The notes: generated from the sequence alone by a model not told the origin. 64,000 bases of DNA from Sipunculus nudus (GCA_026874595.1 CM049322.1:41162840-41226839), one strand, 5' to 3'. Counted from the stretch's first letter, positions 33,541-44,570 are shown. A program made the numbers and translations.

Positions 33541-33909
33541 CATAATTATCAGGGGGGGGGGGGGGCAAATTAACGAAACATGAATTAACTTTGTGCAATC
33601 CATGGTGCACTCGTGTACTGTCACCGTCACACATTACGCAATGATACAGAAATAGCTGTTACGACAGATTCACCTTCCACCAGTTTTCTTTGTTAATTTA
33701 CTAGTAATATTTGTCCAATTGCTTTTTGGTAAAACTGTGGAGTTCATGCCATGAAGGTGGTACGCTGGAACTACTACGCAATAGACGGGTCAGGACTTTT
33801 ATTCAAGGTCAAGGCCGGGTCAAAGAATGTCGTTCGGTAATTTTAACAGCATAAATTTGAGGGTAGCTATGTTGTTGAAGTTTGCGACGCACACGCACAA
33901 GTGTAATCA

Positions 33910-33936
33910 CGTGGGCATTGGCCCACAATGCCCACG
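33910..33936. other. Perfect 11-bp inverted repeat (hairpin)
   Basis: CGTGGGCATTG, a 5-nt loop GCCCA, then CAATGCCCACG. The surrounding DNA is AT-rich and non-coding. A poly(G)14 tract lies at 33552-33565. Confidence 0.8.
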
Positions 33937-33939
33937 AGT

Positions 33940-35338
33940 CACAAATCTGCTCAATATTGCATATTGATTGACTAGTATTTGCATGTTATTTTTTTTTTTC
34001 TTATAACTGTATATATAATACACTCTCCATTTGTTTGTAAATAGACTTTTATCATTAAACCGAGTCAATATAAAAATTGATCGAGGGTTGTCTGGCTCGA
34101 ACGTATGAAATATGGTGTACTTTGTTTCATATACTGTATATTTGTACGTTTTGTGTACATTTTATTGTTGAAAGTACACGCTTTTTGTATTATGGTTAAT
34201 CATTATTATGAGGTATATGTTTCAAATGTTAAATTGTATGAAAGTTCAAGCGTGGTAAGTTTTCATTAATTTATTTTGATTTAAGATGGCAAAGACCAGA
34301 ATTAGAGAATTTGCAAAGACTGAGAATTTGCTCTATTTACTATCTATATATACATATAAACGTTTAAGATCACTAAGTATTTCCTGACTGTACCACTGTT
34401 TACATCACTTTATAAAGGAGAAAATGTGCAAACATTAAAAATATCATAGGTAAGGTTTAGGGGTAATTGTAAATTTGATATAAAATTAGTTAAAATACAG
34501 TATTACGTACCGCAGTATTTGCCACACACGAATACAAGATCCCGCGAATATTTCTGAAACCGCAACAATTCGTGTTTTTTTCTTCTGCAAGCCATTTGTT
34601 CATCATTCCGTGCATATATAAGCCGTCTCTTTTTATAAGTTATATATGTTGCATGTCGTTGTTGGCATGTGTGTTCGCTAGAACTGAAAGGTGATTGTAA
34701 TAAAGTTATGAAAACGGATGATTTATCCCCGAGTATACATTTTTGTTCTTACATGTTTGGGTGACCTGTTCAATAAAACATTTTTTTGAATGTGGAGTTT
34801 TTTTTTGTGTTAGTTCTCTTACTTGGCTACCGAGAGGCCGATGGACACCATTTTCTAACAAGTGTTTAATGAAATACTGTGGGTGTCTTTTAATTCGCGA
34901 GGGTTTTAATTTGGCGATTTTCACAAATGTGAAATGACCCCCTCGGGGTGGGGGGGGGGGGGGGATGCCTCCTTTAGTTAGATAAACAAGACTGGGCGAT
35001 GCATCTGTACGATGCATCTGTACAAACAGATTAGGTAACTCACCTCTGGAAACAACCTTATCAGCAACTATATCTGTGCATACTATTGAAACTAGCCCAT
35101 GCATGCAAGCATTAGTTATTGTAAAACACGTAGTAATCAAAGGGGATATATCAATTGTGACACAGGTCATAATTTAATGCATCAACCAGTGGTGAGTAAG
35201 GTATAGAGAGACTTTTTTCTATATTTAAAATAAATACAAATGCTACTGCATTACTAAGACTAGAATATACCCATATCAGTACCTGCATCCACACTTTTCT
35301 TAAATGATGAGTAAGCACTGACATGGCGTGCGCGTTTA
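33940..35338. other. No gene; repeat-like block and poly(G)
   Basis: The segment 34850-34940 (TTAATTCGCGAGGGTTTTAA, TTGGCGATTTTCACAAAT) has the look of an AT-CGCGA interspersed repeat and precedes poly(G)15 at 34950-34964. A 13-bp tandem pair GATGCATCTGTAC lies at 34998-35023. The 154-codon minus frame through this region passes over the poly(G) tract as a proline run, and I do not accept it as a gene. Confidence 0.45.
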
Positions 35339-35341
35339 AAA

Positions 35342-35540
35342 TGCACTGACACAAATTGCGGGACATGTTGCCGATTTGGCGAGGGGTGAAATGTTCCGCG
35401 TCCAAAATCGTCCCAACGATTAACCCGCAACATGATTCACTTGTGCCAAAATTGGGGGACATATTGCCGATATGGGCAGTGGTGAGATGTTCCCGGTCTA
35501 AATTCCTCCCCGCGGTCAACCCACAACAACATTCATTTGT
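35342..35540 (+). repeat. Two-copy tandem duplication, ~98-bp unit
   Basis: GGGACATGTTGCCGATTTGG at 35361 and GGGGACATATTGCCGATATG near 35456 start equivalent stretches. Both then carry GTGAAATGTTCC or GTGAGATGTTCC, a TCCAAAATC or TCTAAATTC block, AACCCGCAAC or AACCCACAAC, and ATTCACTTGTG or ATTCATTTGTG. The copies are about 80% alike. Confidence 0.8.
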
Positions 35541-36750
35541 GTTGACTTTAGCGGACTGCTTAGAAAAGGCCGAGGCGTAGTGAATGTTTGGCAGACTGTC
35601 AGGTTTGATTTGATTGGTTAGCGAGAGGAGATTCAGGACGACGTGGGCGCACTATGTGAGAATGCCCATGGCACACCGCAGGTATTAAACCCAGAATATT
35701 TTTACCGATTTTGAGGCCATTTCTTTACCAAACGCCTAAAAAATATAAACTCGTTCTTCCCCGGACCAAGATGCACCCTCCCAGGAAGTTTGACGACCGT
35801 GCGATCCCTAGCGTGCGAATGAATCCGGACAGACAGATTCCCGTGAATTATAGTATGATGATTTATAGGTTCTGTTACAATCGCCAAAATGAAAACCAAG
35901 CAAAACGTTCAAAAACCAGAAATCGCAAAATTTCATCCTCGCGAATATAAAACCAACCACAACCGCCAGAGTGAGTCTCTTAATCAAGGTCTGTGATGGT
36001 GCGGCTGCAACAGACTAGGTAGTATGAAGATTTTAATACCGGCACAAATAAAAATGAAAAGATGTCCCCCCCCAAAAAGGCAATGTATGATAACGAAATA
36101 TTGAAAATATATGTATGTTTTGGAAAAATTAAAAATTATAATTATTTATTCGATTTAAAAAAAAAAGAATGGTTTATACAATGCTATTATAATTAGGTTG
36201 TCCCGTGGAATTTACCCCACCCCCTTCATACACACACTGATCTATGGAAAAAGTACCTAGTCTATATATAAAGACTTTATCAGGTAAATAGTTATCAAGA
36301 TATAGCCAATATAAAACTCACGCGGATACGTGTATTTGTTCTGTTATTTATGTGAACAGTAAATATGAGAGTCATAAATTATGGATAATCTTCCTTCTTC
36401 CTGCTTCTCCTATTTTGTATATATATATATCAATTCAATTAACTTGTATATTACAATAAATGAGGTTACTGAGTGCAGACTGTGAACAAGAATAATTAAA
36501 GCAAGACATATAAACACATGATGATAAACAAAATGACTCGTGTTAATATATAACAAACAGAGTTGTTGAGTGATCATTAAGTGATCATATTTAAACGGTG
36601 TACCCGCATAATTATGCATTTGAATTTTGTCTTCTTTTGTAATATCATGGATATTGCGTCACTATTAATTATATGCTTAATTAGCCCCATGGTTATTCCC
36701 CATGCCTGTGCCAGACTCCTTTATCTTTGGAACCCGCTCCAACAACTCTG
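35541..36750. other. No gene recognised
   Basis: AT-rich with a short TA tract near 36418-36430. No supported coding feature. Confidence 0.4.
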
Positions 36751-36855
36751 AATAATAATAATAATAATAATAATAACAATAATAATAATAATAATAATAA
36801 TAATAATTATAATAATAATTATTATTATTATAATTATAATAATTATTATTATTAT
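36751..36855. repeat. (AAT)n / (ATT)n microsatellite
   Basis: AATAAT repeats switching to ATTATT, so the tract can fold back on itself. Confidence 0.95.
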
Positions 36856-37430
36856 GCAAAAGATAGGAGCTCGATATAAATAACGGATTTAAGTATGATG
36901 GCATATAAGAAATAACCCTTGATGGTACGCACTCAAAGAACTTGCCTTATAGGAGCGAAACATACCTTGTTTCTTCATACCACATTTTTACGTTTAGGCT
37001 CTGGGTGATCACACTGCTATCTGATGGTTAATAATATAACTAAACAGAAGCCAAGTAAATCCAAGTTACCCCGAGTTTAAGCTGTCCGGAGGTTTCATAT
37101 CCGGACCGTAGTTGGTTTGCACAATATCCACCCGAGGTCCAAATCTGATACTGCTATGGGCGCCATCTGGTGGCGATTGGTTACGCTATGATTTTCCCGT
37201 TGTTGCAAAAGAAGCAAATAATCAAATTGCACTTTTTCTCAAACTGTCCCTTGAAAACTTTATGATATCATGCGAAAACATTAGTTTTATATATTTCCAA
37301 ATGGCAATATTTTTCCTATCCAAACGATATTAAAAAAAAGAAAAAAGGAAAAAAAAAAAAAAAAAAAAGAAATATAGCAGTTCAGTTCGGACTGGGCTTT
37401 AACTCAAAGATTCTGGGCTTATCCTCGAAT
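36856..37430. other. No gene; poly(A)-rich tract at 37332-37371
   Basis: Contains GGCGCCATCTGGTGGCGATT near 37160 (the CATCTGGTGGC type of block also seen inside other repeats here) and an A-rich run at 37332-37371 that could be a retroposon tail. I found no target duplication. Confidence 0.4.
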
Positions 37431-37432
37431 GG

Positions 37433-37614
37433 CCGTGACTGTGGCTTAGACTTGCCTGGACTGTGGCTTGGACTGGCCTGGACTATGGCTTGGACTGTCC
37501 TGGACTGGGGCTTGACTGGCATGGACTGTGGCTGGGACTGGCCTGAACTGTGGCATGTACTGGCCTTGACTGGGTCTTAGACTGGCCACGACCGTGGCTT
37601 GGACTGGTCGGACG
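37433..37614 (+). repeat. Minisatellite, 22-bp unit, about eight copies
   Basis: The unit is CTGGACTGTGGCTTGGACTG followed by GC, with scattered substitutions. The period of 22 is not a multiple of three; minus-strand Ser/Pro/Gln frames through it are artefacts. Confidence 0.9.
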
Positions 37615-37739
37615 TGCACTCGACTGCATGGGAAATTGTTGTCTCGACTGAAAAAATAACTGACAGATTTGGAAACCCATACAGTATATTACAAACTAGA
37701 AATCGGCATTCAAATGAAAACAAGCCTCCGGCATTAACA

Positions 37740-37975
37740 TATTCGGGCAATATTCCCAGGTTCATTCTTGCAAAGTGACCGTTCATTTGTGAATATTCCT
37801 TGACGACGTTCGTGAATCCTGGTTATGTGCCAGATTCAAACCAAAACCTTTCGATTCTTCATTGTCCCAATTCTGAAATGCCCTGAGAATTTCATGAGAT
37901 GTCGTTCATGTTTGAGTGAGCTATATTGTGAACAAACACACATACACAAACGTACGCACAAGGAGACACACAAAT
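37740..37975 (-). repeat. Interspersed repeat R2, copy 3 (inverted)
   Basis: The reverse complement carries TTTGTTCACAATATAG, a CATGAACGACATCTCATGAA block, and TGGTTTGAATCTGGCACAT, the order seen in the + copies at 9440 and 42550. Confidence 0.65.
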
Positions 37976-38416
37976 GGAAATGGAAGCATACCCGCATGGC
38001 GCTGTGTTCGGGTCCTATTTAGCATTGCAAATTTTGTCAAATGAAATGAAATATAAACCAGCTGTTCAGACAGGGGGCACATATATAATGTCCAAAAAAG
38101 ATAAGGTTTATGATAGAATATAAGATTTATTATTTGAAATACAATGCAATTTTGATCTTTTCTTTGACATTATAACGGGCACTCAGTGTCATTTATACAT
38201 CCGGCAGGAAGCGCAGGTGACAAAGGAAAGGTCTAGTGTAGTAACCGCTCAGAGGAGTCTACTTTGGAGCTTTAAGGGTCGATTCCGTATAATAGGCAGT
38301 ATATTCGCAACAGATTGAAAGGGTTTCAAATTCCTATGACCGATATAAGCGTAGTCATACCGCATAACACGCACACAAACACCTCCCAACTTTAACCATA
38401 TTTTGTGACTTAAGGT
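37976..38416. other. No gene recognised
   Basis: Short AT-rich stretch with no assignment. Confidence 0.4.
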
Positions 38417-38417
38417 T

Positions 38418-38773
38418 AATATAGGTAAGGCCAAAATAAAAAAAAAGGTATGGTTCTCAGGCACTTTTTTCAGAAATTAGGGCGGGCGTGCCTTTTTTTT
38501 TATTTTTAATTTTTTTGTATGTTTCGATAAAAATGTCAAATGATATGGAAAAAAACATGATAATAACAGATATATTTTGCTAAACACGTAAAAGCACTAC
38601 ATAACAAAGGAAATTGTGTGATTTTATCTTCTTGCAAGAAATGTCCGAGTGGCTGCAGCTCAAATTGGTAAGTTTCTATTGAAAATCAAAATAAAAATGT
38701 TTGATGCGGGGGTTTAAAATTGATGCGGGCGGTGCCTGAGAACCATACCTTTTATTTTTTTGGGCCTAATATT
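38418..38773. mobile_element. MITE with ~45-bp terminal inverted repeats
   Basis: The left end (38418-38464) reads AATATAGGTAAGGCC, an A-rich run, then GGTATGGTTCTCAGGCAC. The right end (38732-38773) reads GTGCCTGAGAACCATACC, a T-rich run, then GGGCCTAATATT. The inner 18 bp are perfect complements. The interior repeats a GGGCGG motif near both ends. No coding capacity. Confidence 0.85.
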
Positions 38774-38934
38774 CATCTTTATTTCATGATAGACACGCTG
38801 TCCCTAATCGGACTCGTCATAGAACGAATCTGATGGTTAGGGATTGTGGCACGGAAAATCTAACCCCACAATGCATTAGGGGTCCTAAATGCAGTAGCGG
38901 CGTAGGTTTTCCTGTATTTAAGGGGGTAACATAA

Positions 38935-39283
38935 CGGTTATACGTGCCAAACCTCCTCTCGTGTAACCGCTGCTTTGTATAGCACGATTTTCTGGGGTCG
39001 AACACTCGGGTGTGCACAGAGCTGTCGTTGGTCTGATAACAACGTTTTTGGCAAAGGAACCGACCAAACATTCGACCAACGAGAGCGGCTGTCCTTGTTT
39101 GATCAGATCAACGAGAGCGGATGTCGCATTTTTAAAACGTGGAGCTGGATGCAAAATGCGAAACCACGCTCTAGTTGGTCCGATTAAAATCCCTTGCGCT
39201 GGTGTTCGGGCCCATAAAATCTTGCCATACAAAGCAGCGGGTACACGATAACAGATCTGGGATTACTGCAGTGTATAACCGGT
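38935..39283. mobile_element. MITE with ~48-bp terminal inverted repeats
   Basis: The left arm has CTCGTGTAACCGCTGCTTTG, TATAGCACGATTTTCTGGGG and CGAACAC. The right arm, reverse-complemented, has ATCGTGTACCCGCTGCTTTG, TATGGCAAGATTTTATGGGC and CGAACAC. The outermost GGTTATAC blocks at 38937 and 39274-39281 also pair. It is internally related to 15235-15610. No transposase. It sits ~160 bp from the MITE at 38418. Confidence 0.85.
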
Positions 39284-40354
39284 ACATGAAGAGCTTAAGG
39301 GTAAGGAAGTCTGTTCAGTTATGTTGGATAAGAATTGTTTCAAGGCAAAGTACAGAAACCTGAATTTTTTTTTGTGGCAAGGACTTCAAGATATAAGTAT
39401 TATTTGTAGCCATGGACATGTGAAATGTTAACATATGGTGTTTCCTTTAAATGTAACAAATTTTGATCTTAAAGTTTGACAGTTGAGACAAGGAGTCCCG
39501 GCTGTCCCCCAGAGCCAAACTGGCAGAGGATCGTTTTAAGTAGAAGCGACATCTGGTGGATGGGTGGATGACTTCAAGTGTATTTAATAGAAATAAATCA
39601 GCACCCAGACCCAAACACATTATTTCTACTAACTGGTATCACAGACTCAAATTTTATGATTTTTTCACTACACTTAACACATTTTGACTGTATTTAAGTG
39701 TATTAAATATAGTCACGGTTTAAGTGACAGTATTCAACATTTAGCCTCGAATTAAATGCATACACATTTAAATGGCCAACCTGTCAAACCTTGCTTATGA
39801 ATTTCTGAAAATAACACAAACATTTAGGTTTGATCGTCGAAATGTGGAAATATCATGTAGATTTTTTTTACGATAAAATAATCACAAAATTACAAGTACA
39901 TCTCTTTGTCAATGTATAATTCATTGTGAATATTTCTAGAACCCAATAAAAGAACAGCTGAACATGCTGCAAAGGCTATCCTGGTAAAATATATGTATTA
40001 ATAAAATAAATGGGCGCACCTGCAGCAATACTTTCCGTTGAGCAAAAATATATTGTTGTTTAGATATATACAGATAATATCAACGCTAATAAAATATGAT
40101 AAAATTCGGTTCCAACGGTAGAAAGGTTAATATCACTGAAGCACATCTAATATCAAACTAAAGCTTTTAAAGACGACTACTTACGACGCTGACGAGAGAA
40201 CTTACAAGGGATGGGAGACAACTGTTACAAAAATTACTATGTGATGTTTTTCTTGTGTGTCAATGATGAAAATGCAACATGCAAAAAATCGCTTGATATA
40301 AAATGAATTTCTTACGAGTATATATGATGAACATTTATAGCAAAAGCTAATATA
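39284..40354. other. 3' flank of the desaturase gene; no other gene recognised
   Basis: This region follows the desaturase stop codon on -. I found no convincing AATAAA on the minus strand close to the stop, so the 3' UTR end is undefined. It is AT-rich without recognisable repeats. Confidence 0.4.
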
Positions 40355-41530
40355 TTACTCATAATAATGAACCTTTTTACCATGGGTGATGACTCCCTGA
40401 GTTTTGAACTTCTTGAACACCCGAAAGAAAGATGTCATGATTGGTTCATCACACACACGAACCAGATCTGGAAAAGCTTTTCTGAAATGAGCTGTAGCTT
40501 CTTCGAGGTGATAATGAGGGATTTTTGGAAACATATGATGCATTTGATGTGTACCAATGCAGTGGATGACGTGGTGGACAATTCCGTAATGTCGGTCGAC
40601 CGTACTAAGCTGACCTCTGACGAAATCCCACTTTTCGTCACAAAACCATGGGACGTTTATTTCATTGTGTTGGAGAAACGTAATGATGATAACATAACTA
40701 CCAAAGATGGAGAGAGGAACTATATAGTAACAGAATAATGCCAAAAACCCATGATGCCAGGTATAAACCGCCAGCAGGTATGCCATGAAGGACCAGGCGA
40801 TGAGAGACATGACACAACCAAAGAAATGGTTCTTGTACCTAAGATTGCAGGGGTTGAAATGTCCCACTGCGCGGGGTGTGTAACCAAAAATCATATATCC
40901 AAACCAGCCAATGCCCAAACCAAATCCTGGGAGAACTTTCCGGTTTGGTCTAGATTCTGTTTCTCGTTCTGGGTAGAACACCTCGTCTTTGTCGATGTTT
41001 GCGGTGTTTTTGTGGTGGTGACGGTGCGACAACGTGAACATGTAGTATGGCACCAGAAGAAATGCGTGCCAGATTGTACCAATGATGTCATTGAACACCG
41101 GGTAGCGAGAAAACGAACCATGCCCGCAATCGTGCCCGATGATGAATACAGCCGTGAACAGCGTTCCCTGGACACCCCAGTAAATCAACATGGTGACAAC
41201 CCTGAACAAAGTATTAGGTACTTCCTGTAGGTAAACGATAGCGATATAAGTCAACGCTATTATAACAAAGTCCATCACTGCATAATACATAGAAGTGGCC
41301 ACAGTCGGCTGGAAACAAACACTCGGAATGACTCTCTTGATTTCCACAGCAGATGGTAGTTTCTCTGGAAGTGGTTTACAAAGAGACAGCCCTATGCCGC
41401 GAGGACTCTTTTCCTTTTTACGATATTTTTCGTCGTCACTCAAGTACAGGTGAGAAGCTTGTACGACAGACACGAGGAACGAGTAGACTTCATGACAGAT
41501 GTTTAACGAGCCCATCAAGATGGACGCCAT
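40355..41530 (-). CDS. Methyl-end (Delta12/omega-3-type) fatty-acid desaturase
   Basis: A complete 391-residue frame in one exon. The enzyme is a di-iron, endoplasmic-reticulum membrane desaturase that adds a cis double bond towards the methyl end of polyunsaturated acyl chains, using electrons from cytochrome b5 (no fused b5 domain here). All three histidine boxes are intact: HDCGH at 133-137, HRHHH at 169-173, HQMHH at 328-332, plus the LQHNE segment at 286-290 typical of the Delta12/omega-3 branch. Hydrophobic stretches at about 82-102, 111-131, 147-167, 235-257 and 261-285 give the expected membrane hairpins. GFGLGIGWFGYMIFGYTPR at 202-220 is also typical of the branch. Length matches the family (about 380-410). 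Invertebrates carrying this family can make omega-3 or omega-6 acids de novo. Whether this copy acts as Delta12, omega-3 or a broad omega-x enzyme cannot be told from sequence. The start is set by a 3' splice site 10 nt upstream. Confidence 0.93.
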   Translation of the reverse strand: MASILMGSLNICHEVYSFLVSVVQASHLYLSDDEKYRKKEKSPRGIGLSLCKPLPEKLPSAVEIKRVIPSVCFQPTVATSMYYAVMDFVIIALTYIAIVYLQEVPNTLFRVVTMLIYWGVQGTLFTAVFIIGHDCGHGSFSRYPVFNDIIGTIWHAFLLVPYYMFTLSHRHHHKNTANIDKDEVFYPERETESRPNRKVLPGFGLGIGWFGYMIFGYTPRAVGHFNPCNLRYKNHFFGCVMSLIAWSFMAYLLAVYTWHHGFLALFCYYIVPLSIFGSYVIIITFLQHNEINVPWFCDEKWDFVRGQLSTVDRHYGIVHHVIHCIGTHQMHHMFPKIPHYHLEEATAHFRKAFPDLVRVCDEPIMTSFFRVFKKFKTQGVITHGKKVHYYE

Positions 41531-41540
41531 TCTGCTTCAC

Positions 41541-41562
41541 CTAAAAAAAGAAAAAAAAAAGT
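41541..41562 (-). promoter_or_regulatory. 3' splice site just upstream of the desaturase ATG
   Basis: On the minus strand a ~20-nt pyrimidine run (nearly all T) ends in TAG at 41541-41543, followed by GTGAAGCAGA and the ATG (41530). This is a strong acceptor. The gene therefore has at least one upstream non-coding exon and the whole protein is encoded in the last exon. Promoter position is unknown. Confidence 0.75.
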
Positions 41563-41579
41563 ATATGAAACCAGCTATT

Positions 41580-42150
41580 AACTTGCTAGCTTCCGTAGTA
41601 GGCCTCCCTCTGAGGCTAACAGACACTCCATATAAAATATTGGTGTGCGAGCGAAGACACAGATTTTATTAAATAAATCATATAGTTAGCCTTAAATAGA
41701 TAAAAAATTGGGTATTAATATATGTTTGTAAACAATACCAGTTCATTAAAACCAGATAATACGCAGGTAGCCACAAGCTCCGCTTGGAGCCGTTATTTTG
41801 CCTAAAACTTTCTTTTTTAGTCCATAGATGTCACTATTTTAGGGACTAGGCAGTAAATCTTATGCTTGGATTTCCGCGAAGTATGTGCCTGAAACAGAAC
41901 AGCCAATCTGCACAAGGACTTTGAAAACTAGCTGCTCCCCGTGACCTTGACCCTAAGCTACATGTTATTTCCGCTTAAAATTTTCTCTAATGGTTTCCTA
42001 ACTTTGCACTTGGATAATATGTTGCATTTTTTTATTATATTAGATTATGTCAAATTATGTGGCCAAAGACAGGGCACCACTAGAAATCAAGCAGTTCTCT
42101 CCATTGTGTCTACAGTGCCGGATACTGCGTCTATTTACTTGCCTCCTTTG
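41580..42150 (+). repeat. Interspersed repeat R3, copy 2, in the desaturase 5' intron
   Basis: Matches 1110-1735 through ATATTGGTGTGCGAGCGA, GACACAGATTTTA, CACAAGCTCCGCTTGGAGCC, ACTATTTTAG, GGCAGTAAATCTTATGCTTG, CTTGACCCTAAG and a distal GGCCAAAGACAGGGCACCA block. Given the acceptor at 41541 it must lie in the 5'-UTR intron, transcribed antisense to the copy's orientation. Confidence 0.75.
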
Positions 42151-42548
42151 TAGAATTTATCGTTAAAAGTAAACGGTGAGACTTGGCATGAAGTTGCATA
42201 ATTTTGTATTTTTGATTCAAGGATAGAACATTGTACACTTTAATAAAATATAATTTTTTTATTTAAACAAATTATTAAATATGATGAATAACTGATAAAT
42301 AATAGTATATATGTATGCATAAGTATGAGCCATAATAAATATAAATTATTATGTTAATCAATATTAATCAACTTATATTTTTATATTTCTTTTATATTGG
42401 TACTATATATAATATCGGTAAAGTATAAAATGAATATGATAAAACATTAGGATCTAATGCAAATATATATTCATTGATGTTATGCTGAAAGAAAACGAAA
42501 TACACTGATCCAGGTGGATAAAACCTGATTCTAAATGAGTTTCTTCAT
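42151..42548. other. AT-rich, no feature recognised
   Basis: About 400 bp of nearly pure A/T-biased sequence. Confidence 0.45.
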
Positions 42549-42549
42549 A

Positions 42550-42830
42550 TTTCTATGTAATTGCCTCCACCAGGAGGGTGAGTGCCTGTGTTGTGTGTGT
42601 GTTTGTTTGTTCACGTCATAAATCATGCAATCATGAACGGAATAGCATGAAAGTTTCAGGCCGTTTCGGGAATGGGCCAAGGAAGATGCGAGTTAGCTTT
42701 TGGTTTTGATCCAGCATCTTTTTCTGAGGTTCATGAACGTCATCCAAAAACTTTCACAAATGTACGGTCACTTTTGCCGGACAGAAACTGGCAATACGGA
42801 CAGAAACATAAGTGAATGCACAGCGCATTG
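42550..42830 (+). repeat. Interspersed repeat R2, copy 4
   Basis: TGTGTGTTTGTTTGTTCACG, AATCATGAACGGAATAGCAT, CGGGAATGGGCCAAGGAAGA and CACAAATGTACGGTCACTT place it in the R2 family. The 3' palindrome end is missing. A GGAGGGTGAGTGCC lead-in near 42575 may be the family's 5' end. Confidence 0.7.
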
Positions 42831-43204
42831 TGGCTCAGTCACCTGTTCAGGTCATGGTCGAGCGCCCAGCGTATCGGAGTGACGGTGTCCAGTGTGTCTG
42901 CAGAGCGTTCCTGAGACTTGTACTTGAGACTTGATTGCGGAGGCATGCATCCATAGGTATGGAGATTTATAGTTCTGAATGAGTTCTTTCTAATTTGATA
43001 TATGAAAATAATTATGTAACTGCACGTTTGTCTGACTTTTGTATTTGACACTCGAGCCATGGTCACTGGTTCATTGCTGATATAACTGTGAACACTATCG
43101 TTCTGCTCAATGATCATTGTGAATGTAAAGCGTGGTGACCACCGAGTCTGAATGTATCATTTGTATACAATGTGCAGGAGCGTACAATACAGTTATTCTA
43201 AATA

Positions 43205-43396
43205 CAGTGAAACCTCGTTGTGTCGAAGTCGGGGGGGGGGGGGGGCCATCAGAAATCTTCGACACATCCGAGGTTCGACACAAGCGGGTTTTATTTGGTA
43301 ATAATTTAATTAGAGTTGTCCGGAATATCGAGTCTTTAACTTCGACATAAGCGGGGTATTCGACTTAAGTGAGTTCGACACAACGAGATTTCACTG
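43205..43396. mobile_element. TA-flanked MITE (Tc1/mariner or pogo/Tigger-type ends)
   Basis: A 192-bp element with 23-bp terminal inverted repeats differing at one base. The left is CAGTGAAACCTCGTTGTG followed by TCGAA; the right, reverse-complemented, is CAGTGAAATCTCGTTGTG followed by TCGAA. It is flanked by TA on both sides (43203-43204, 43397-43398), the target duplication of the Tc1/mariner group. Internal blocks GAGGTTCGACACAAGCGGG and ACTTCGACATAAGCGGGG are further imperfect copies of the end motif. A poly(G)15 tract lies at 43231-43245. No coding capacity. Confidence 0.9.
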
Positions 43397-43399
43397 TAT

Positions 43400-44570
43400 A
43401 CTTATGAATGACCTGCATGCCCTTTAAATCATAAAGATCAAAATAATCATGAAATATAAGATCCGCACACGAAATACTTATCCTACATATTAATATAGAA
43501 ATGTAATTATAACTTTAATACAAACTAATTACAATATATAATAATAATAAAAATTATAAAATAATAATTATAATAATAATAATAAAAATAATAATAGTAA
43601 TTAACTTTGGGAAACAGAAAACATTCTACTATTGCATATACAATGTACGAGCACCAGAAACATCGCATGTGTTTGGAACTATGAAAAAGGGCAGAATTAT
43701 TAATAATAATATCTAACTGTTTTAGCATTAGTATTCACTTTTTCAAGTGAAACAATATAGCAAAAACTGTACCCTCTTTTCTATTAACCAGGATTTCATA
43801 TTTTTGCGAAAGGCAAATTCAGCAGGGCTCCTTGACCCATAGGTCCCCTCATCTGTATAAAATTAGTATATAATTACGATAATCTTATATCAAGATATTG
43901 TTAATATTATTGGTATCATTAATTTCATCTTGCTACTATTAATATATTTAGTGTTCTCCTACTGTACATTAACGTAACTCTGTAACTGCAATCAAGATAT
44001 CTTGCTCATTAACAATTTTCTTTTAATATCAAGTTCAATTGTTATATTTATGAGTACTATGTGTCGTGTCATGGTGTCATAGTAACTAAGACAGACATAT
44101 TTTGCCTCACACGTGCACTCGGTAAAACCACATGGAAAGCTCTAAATACAACATTATGCAAGAGTAATAATAAAATTGATGTCTTAACAGTTGAGTAACA
44201 TATTAAAGGTAATATGATGGCTATTTCCAAGTGGTTTTTTATGTTAATTTTGAGAAATTATAATTGAGAAAACCATGGATTTTCCGACTTTGAAAGCGGA
44301 CACGTTATATTGTTTATATTAAAAGTTAGGAGTCATTTCTCCACAAATATCTTAATTTTATATCTGTTGTCCAATTTTTAAATGCGGTCGTTTTAATTAT
44401 TAAACGCCAGTTCTTCCACTCTTGAGAATTATGTCTTTAATTTATCCCGAATTTAATTTTGCTCTTACACCAAGGGCTTTCATTCGTGAAGTTACGGGTT
44501 AATCTATGGTAAAAAGCAAGTGTAACTATTAAAGAACATAATATTGTATATGCAATTACTTTTAAAAGTA
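43400..44570. other. AT-rich, no gene; (AAT)n at 43535-43601
   Basis: An imperfect AAT microsatellite at 43535-43601. No coding or repeat assignment elsewhere. Confidence 0.45.

Noticed and set aside
34706-35170. 154-codon minus frame
   Set aside because: Crosses a poly(G) tract as a proline run and a repeat-like block; no domain and mixed composition.
37483-37680. Ser/Pro/Gln-rich minus frame
   Set aside because: Frame through the 22-bp minisatellite.
40751-41230. 159-codon + frame and a 94-codon minus frame over the desaturase
   Set aside because: Antisense or out-of-frame shadows of the conserved desaturase coding sequence; no independent motifs.
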